Source: Dehalococcoidia bacterium (GTDB lineage Bacteria; Chloroflexota; Dehalococcoidia; Lucifugimonadales; Lucifugimonadaceae). Taken from it: DNA of 64,000 bases. The notes beneath the pieces were generated by a model that saw nothing but the letters and a program-made list of their open reading frames with translations, was not told the DNA's origin and ran no database searches. Of the stretch, positions 60,525-64,000 are shown piece by piece. A program made the position numbers and the translations under genes. Position 1 is the first letter of the stretch, and each line of letters begins with the position of its first letter. Where the stretch lies: assembly GCA_030747175.1 (NCBI GenBank), contig JASLLE010000001.1, positions 24,084-88,083 of the forward strand. Direction: 5' to 3'.

Positions 60525-60824
60525 TTGATCGTCGTACGGCGCACCTACGTCCCGAGCCCGGGCACCGGGGGAAAGCTTCTCGCCCTGGTCAAGCAGGCTT
60601 CAGAGGAGATGGCAAACGCGGGGTTCGGCAAACCACGCATCCTGCGCACGACGTTCGGGGACCACGGCACCCTCATCACGGAGCAGCCGTGGGAGTCGCT
60701 GGCTGAATACGACGCCTCTCGTGACCGGGTACGCGCGACTCCGGCGATCACCGGGGTGTTCGAACAGATCTATCCGCTGCTCGCGGCGACTCACAACACC
60801 GAGGTCCTGACCGAGGTCGAGTAG
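60525..60824 (+). CDS. Small protein with a likely dimeric alpha/beta-barrel fold
   Basis: The frame runs from 60429 but the protein-like part begins near a TTG at 60525 (LIVVRRTYVPSPGTGGKLLA), giving about 99 residues. The sequence LVKQASEEMANAG, then RILRTTFGDHGTLITEQPWES and LAEYDASRDRVRATPAITG, has the strand-helix-strand-strand-helix order of ferredoxin-like alpha/beta-barrel proteins such as the NIPSNAP and ABM groups. No catalytic residues can be assigned. It precedes the methyltransferase gene by two bases, so both are likely co-transcribed. Confidence 0.62.
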   Translation: MIVVRRTYVPSPGTGGKLLALVKQASEEMANAGFGKPRILRTTFGDHGTLITEQPWESLAEYDASRDRVRATPAITGVFEQIYPLLAATHNTEVLTEVE

Positions 60825-60826
60825 AG

Positions 60827-61687
60827 GTGACGCCGGTCAATCGTCATGAAGGCAATTCAGACGACGCCTACGTACACAACGAAGCGTTCTGGGACGAGGT
60901 GACGCCGGTGCACGCCGGGTCCGACTTTTACCGGGTCGATGAGTTCAGGCGCGGCGCTGACGTGCTGCACGATTTTATCGTCGAAGAGGTCGGCGACGTG
61001 TCCGGCCTTTCCATGCTCCACCTGCAATGTCACTTCGGGCTCGATACGCTGAACTGGGCGCGACTGGGCGCAGTTGTCACCGGAGTCGATATCTCCGGAG
61101 CCTCGATCGAGCGTGCCCGCGAACTGGCCTCCGAGCTGGGCATCCCGGCGACGTTTGTACGGGCGAACGTGCTGGAAATGGGCGACCGGTTTGATGGCCG
61201 GTTTGACCGAGTCTTCACGTCGATCGGCGCGCTGTGCTGGATCGGCGATCTGGATAGCTGGGGCCGGGTCATCGCCCGGGCCTTGAAGCCCGGCGGCGTG
61301 TTCTACATCGCCGAGTTCCATCCGGTGATGGACACCCTGCAACAGTCGAGGCCGATCACGGAGAGCAGCGCCGCGTACCCGGGTTATCCGTACTTCGGGG
61401 ATGGTGTGCCGTTGAGGTTTGATCCGGAGGGAGACGATAGCGACTATGCAGAGGCATCTTTCACTAGCGCGAAAAGCACGTTCGAGTGGTTTCACCCGGT
61501 CTCCGAGGTCATCGAGGTGTTGATCAACGCCGGTCTGACCATAAAGCGATTCCGCGAGTTCCCGTTCGTCACTTACAAGGCACGGCAAGGCATGATCCAG
61601 GGCGACGACGGGCTTTGGCGGCTTCCCCCGGAGGTGGTTCCCCTGCCGCTCATGTTCAGCGTGGCTGCGGTCAAGGCGATCGCGTGA
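60827..61687 (+). CDS. Class I SAM-dependent methyltransferase
   Basis: The 286-residue protein has a Rossmann-type methyltransferase fold with motif I in MLHLQCHFGLDTLNWARLGA, the acidic loop VVTGVDISGASIERAREL, FVRANVLEMGDRFDGRFDRV and a motif III-like ALKPGGVFYIAEFHPV. The variant motif I (LHLQCHFG in place of LDLGCGxG) is characteristic of a bacterial family of unassigned methyltransferases. The start is a GTG at 60827 just after the alpha/beta-barrel protein. The substrate is unknown. Confidence 0.88.
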   Translation: MTPVNRHEGNSDDAYVHNEAFWDEVTPVHAGSDFYRVDEFRRGADVLHDFIVEEVGDVSGLSMLHLQCHFGLDTLNWARLGAVVTGVDISGASIERARELASELGIPATFVRANVLEMGDRFDGRFDRVFTSIGALCWIGDLDSWGRVIARALKPGGVFYIAEFHPVMDTLQQSRPITESSAAYPGYPYFGDGVPLRFDPEGDDSDYAEASFTSAKSTFEWFHPVSEVIEVLINAGLTIKRFREFPFVTYKARQGMIQGDDGLWRLPPEVVPLPLMFSVAAVKAIA

Positions 61688-61724
61688 CATGGGGGACAAG
61701 CACTGCGAACATCTGGGAACAGAA

Positions 61725-61757
61725 GCAATGAATACAGGACATGTTCATTGCGGTCCT
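61725..61757 (+). promoter_or_regulatory. Competing hairpins in the purE leader
   Basis: An eight-base perfect stem GCAATGAA (61725-61732) with TTCATTGC (61744-61751) encloses an 11-base loop. Part of that loop, AGGAC (61736-61740), can pair with GTCCT just beyond (61753-61757), which would break the first stem. A second small hairpin CACCC-GAC-GGGTG lies at 61794-61806, 19 bases before purE. The layout could be an attenuator or protein-binding leader; no known purine riboswitch signature is present. Confidence 0.45.
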
Positions 61758-61824
61758 CGATCCCCCGTAAACACGTAAACAAATCAGGAATACACCCGAC
61801 GGGTGTCAAGCAGGAGACCAGGTA

Positions 61825-62322
61825 ATGCCCGATCCCCTCGTGGCCGTGATCATGGGCAGCACGTCAGACCTAGAGACGATGCAGAACGCCGTGGACGTGC
61901 TCGATCAGTTCGATATCGCGCACGAGGTTTCCGTCGTGTCAGCCCACCGGACGCCTGACCGTATGTTCAAGTTCGCCGAAGACGCGGCCGGACGTGGCAT
62001 CGAGGTGATAATCGCCGGCGCAGGCGGGGCGGCGCACCTCCCCGGCATGGTGGCGGCGAAAACCCTGGTGCCCGTGATCGGCGTCCCGGTCGAGAGCCGC
62101 GCGCTGAAGGGCATGGATTCGCTGTTGAGCATCGTGCAGATGCCCCGGGGAGTGCCCGTGGCGACGGTGGCGATCGGGACTGCGGGCGCGACGAACGCCG
62201 GGTTGCTGGCGGCGCAGATTCTTGCGATCAGCCGCCCCGAGTTACGCGCCAGGTTGGAGGCCAACCGGGCGAAGACGGCCAGCGATGTCGAGGCGCAGGC
62301 GGCGGAACTGGAGCAGAAGTGA
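61825..62322 (+). CDS. purE: N5-carboxyaminoimidazole ribonucleotide mutase
   Basis: PurE moves the carboxyl group of N5-CAIR to form CAIR in purine biosynthesis. The 165-residue protein has the class I signatures [20 protein letters not shown] at the N-terminus, [17 protein letters not shown] with the conserved His, [40 protein letters not shown] and [19 protein letters not shown]. The start at 61825 fits the domain with an AGGAGACC ribosome site upstream. The stop overlaps the GTG start of purK (GTGA), so the two form the expected pair. Confidence 0.95.
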   Translation: MPDPLVAVIMGSTSDLETMQNAVDVLDQFDIAHEVSVVSAHRTPDRMFKFAEDAAGRGIEVIIAGAGGAAHLPGMVAAKTLVPVIGVPVESRALKGMDSLLSIVQMPRGVPVATVAIGTAGATNAGLLAAQILAISRPELRARLEANRAKTASDVEAQAAELEQK

Positions 62323-63479
62323 CGGGTTCCGGGCCGATATTGCCGGGCGGCATTCTCGGCGTGGTCGGCGGGGGCCAGCTCGGGCGGATGTTTGCCCTGG
62401 ACGCGCGTCGGATGGGCTACGAAGTAGTAGTGCTGGACTCCGACCCGGAGTCGCCCACCGGACAGGTGGCAAACGACCGCATCGTGGCGCCATACACCGA
62501 CACCGATGCCGTCATGCGGCTGGTCGAACGTTGTGATGTGGTTACGTACGAGTTTGAGAATGTAAACGCGGCTGCCGTCGCCACGGCTGAAGGCGCCGGG
62601 TTTGTACGGCCCGGCAGCCACGTATTGCGCGTCGCACAACATCGGCTTGTCGAGAAGGGCGCACTGGCCGAGAACGGATTCCCCGTTCCCGAGTACGCCG
62701 AGGTCGACACGATGGCGGACATGGTGCGAGCGGTCGAGCGGATCGGCACTCCGGCCGTGCTCAAAACCGCCACGTCTGGATACGACGGCAAAGGGCAGAT
62801 CGTATTGCGGTCGGCGGTGGACATGCGGGAGGCGCACGCCGAGCTACGGCGCCAGAGCGTGGCGTTAATCCTTGAGGCCTTTGTGCCGTTCGATATGGAG
62901 ATTTCGGTTATCGCTGCACGGGGCCCCGATGGCGATGTGGTCTGCTTTCCACCGTCCGAGAATCAGCACGTGAACGGGATTCTGGACGTGAGCATAGTGC
63001 CGGCCCGAATCTCGGACGAAGTCCGGAACGCCGCTGTGAAGCTGGCTTCAGGGATCGCGGAAGCGCTCGATGTAGTAGGGCTGGTGGCCGTTGAGATGTT
63101 CGTGACGATCGAGGGCGAGCTACTGGTGAACGAGATCGCGCCGCGCCCCCATAACTCCGGCCATTACACGCAGGACGCCTGCGCCACGTCGCAGTTCGAG
63201 CAGCTGGTACGGGCCATATGCGGGTTGCCGCTCGGTTCCACGGAGCTGCTGAGTCCCGTGGTGATGGTGAACCTGCTGGGCGATGTGTGGGCGGATGCGG
63301 GCGGCACGCCGGACTGGGATGCCGCGCTGGGAGTGCGAGGCTCCGTGCTTCACCTGTACGGCAAAGCGGAGGCGCGAATCGGCCGGAAGATGGCGCATAT
63401 CAATGTGACTGCGCCGGATGTCGAGACGGCGCTGACGCGCGCGCTCGATGCACGGGAGCGGGCGGCAGGGCGGGGATAG
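62319..63479 (+). CDS. purK: N5-carboxyaminoimidazole ribonucleotide synthase
   Basis: PurK uses ATP and bicarbonate to convert AIR to N5-CAIR, which PurE then isomerises. The 386-residue protein shows the preATP-grasp start [20 protein letters not shown], then [10 protein letters not shown], an ATP-grasp region with [19 protein letters not shown] and [16 protein letters not shown], and the metal/carboxylate site [28 protein letters not shown]. The start is the GTG that overlaps the purE stop. The C-terminal third ([20 protein letters not shown]) is complete. Confidence 0.95.
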   Translation: MTGSGPILPGGILGVVGGGQLGRMFALDARRMGYEVVVLDSDPESPTGQVANDRIVAPYTDTDAVMRLVERCDVVTYEFENVNAAAVATAEGAGFVRPGSHVLRVAQHRLVEKGALAENGFPVPEYAEVDTMADMVRAVERIGTPAVLKTATSGYDGKGQIVLRSAVDMREAHAELRRQSVALILEAFVPFDMEISVIAARGPDGDVVCFPPSENQHVNGILDVSIVPARISDEVRNAAVKLASGIAEALDVVGLVAVEMFVTIEGELLVNEIAPRPHNSGHYTQDACATSQFEQLVRAICGLPLGSTELLSPVVMVNLLGDVWADAGGTPDWDAALGVRGSVLHLYGKAEARIGRKMAHINVTAPDVETALTRALDARERAAGRG

Positions 63480-63939
63480 TTGTGTAGTTTGGGCGAAACC
63501 CTGTTCCGCCACCCCTCACCCCGGCCCTCTTCCGCGGTGGGGAGAGGGGGCAAAAACGGCGGCTGTGTCCAGGGTTTCACCATCGGACGGCGCTTGCCCC
63601 GCGTGTGGGCGTGTTGCCATACGCCCCTGCAACCAGGCGATGGGCTCAGATCCGCCGTGCCCTGAGGTTCTCGAAGGGCCGGAACTGGCGACTACATTCG
63701 TGTTAGCGGAAAGGACGGATTGCGGTCCGACCAGGTTCGCCTCACACTTCGAGAATCGCGGGACATCTTCCAATGGAGTGATTTGACAGAACCGGCGTCT
63801 TTCATGGCTCCGATGTATCATTCTGCGGGTCACCGAAATGGGCGTGTAACGATGATCGGAATGCCGCCAGGGCTTTCTGAGAATCTGCGGTCCTGAAACA
63901 CCGCAAATCGGTCAGCGTTTGTAGCAACGGTTGGGATAG
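63480..63939. other. Repeat-rich gap before the last kinase gene
   Basis: No gene is supported. The gap has a CCCTCTTCC-N6-GGGAGAGGG hairpin (63525-63548), a GGGCGT-N8-ACGCCC hairpin (near 63607-63626) shared with 51168, and GCCCTGAGGTTCTCGAAGG (63659-63677), related to the repeat at 47387. The last 60 bases before 63940 form the likely 5' region of the kinase gene. Confidence 0.65.
63525..63548. repeat. Dispersed CCCTCTTCC hairpin
   Basis: CCCTCTTCC-GCGGTG-GGGAGAGGG, preceded by CACCCCTCACCCCGG, is a slightly changed member of the palindrome family found downstream of many genes here. It directly follows purK and may act as its terminator. Confidence 0.7.
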
Positions 63940-64000
63940 ATGGCTGAAGAGCAGATAGGCCGATACAGGATCCTTGAGCAGATCGCCGCCGGTTCACAGG
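63940..64000 (+). CDS. Ser/Thr protein kinase, 5' end only
   Basis: The last 61 bases encode MAEEQIGRYRILEQIAAGSQ, the start of a PknB-type kinase: IGRYRIxExI followed by the beginning of the glycine loop (xxGSQ). The rest lies outside the window. It would be the second kinase of this type here, after the one at 40858. Whether it has a membrane helix and ectodomain cannot be seen. Confidence 0.85.
   Translation, partial: MAEEQIGRYRILEQIAAGSQ

Overview
The window is a 64 kb piece of a GC-rich bacterial chromosome with tightly packed genes, frequent ATGA/GTGA overlaps, many GTG starts and four intact tRNA genes (Asn-GTT, Arg-CCG, Pro-TGG, Glu-TTC). Two enolase-superfamily sugar-acid dehydratase-like enzymes, an HpcH-type aldolase and an RraA-family protein sit beside lipoproteins with long Pro/Thr linkers and eukaryotic-type Ser/Thr kinases. 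This mix is most reminiscent of Chloroflexota, particularly the Dehalococcoidia/SAR202 side. That assignment is inference from gene content; no rRNA gene is present to settle it.

Left part (1-15.8 kb): an FtsX-type permease cut by the window edge; mobA with a DUF3179 membrane protein; an RraA, cyclophilin-like and TenA operon; a small Lrp-type ligand-binding protein; the fluoride channel crcB; an enolase-superfamily enzyme; a tRNA-Asn locus in which a GIY-YIG nuclease gene lies between an intact tRNA and a broken copy; a DtxR-type metal regulator; rbfA-truB; and a cation/proton antiporter. Middle (15.8-39 kb): an AddB/AddA-like recombination helicase-nuclease pair overlapping a CARDB lipoprotein with a zinc-protease-like HEIGH motif, then a trypsin-like lipoprotein, MFS and MMPL transporters, the aldolase and second enolase-superfamily enzyme, an AttH-like lipoprotein, ornithine cyclodeaminase/mu-crystallin, an MBL hydrolase, a PPOX-fold protein, an endonuclease Q-like PHP protein and a MOSC protein.

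From 39 to 47 kb lies a signalling cluster: FHA plus winged helix, PP2C phosphatase, and a Ser/Thr kinase with one membrane helix. The kinase ends at a TAG codon that is in frame with a 1525-residue downstream ORF carrying PGF-pre-PGF, PKD, CSLREA beta-helix, seven FG-GAP-like and six NHL repeats but no signal peptide. Read together they would make one receptor kinase of about 1925 residues with a giant ectodomain, apparently split by a stop codon. A further kinase gene begins at the right edge.

The right part (47-64 kb) holds phage-like small genes, three small membrane proteins, a YcaQ-type DNA glycosylase, an M24-fold hydrolase lacking the usual metal ligands, rsmI, metG with a degenerate KMSKS loop, a polyprenyl diphosphate synthase, an amidohydrolase, endonuclease III, two divergently transcribed paralogous coiled-coil genes next to tRNA-Glu, an ASCH protein, a methyltransferase and purE-purK. 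Non-coding gaps carry a dispersed family of short palindromes (CCCTCTCCC-N3-GGGAGAGGG and relatives), including two nearly identical 58-59 bp copies in opposite orientation. No CRISPR array, rRNA or recognisable insertion-sequence transposase was seen.
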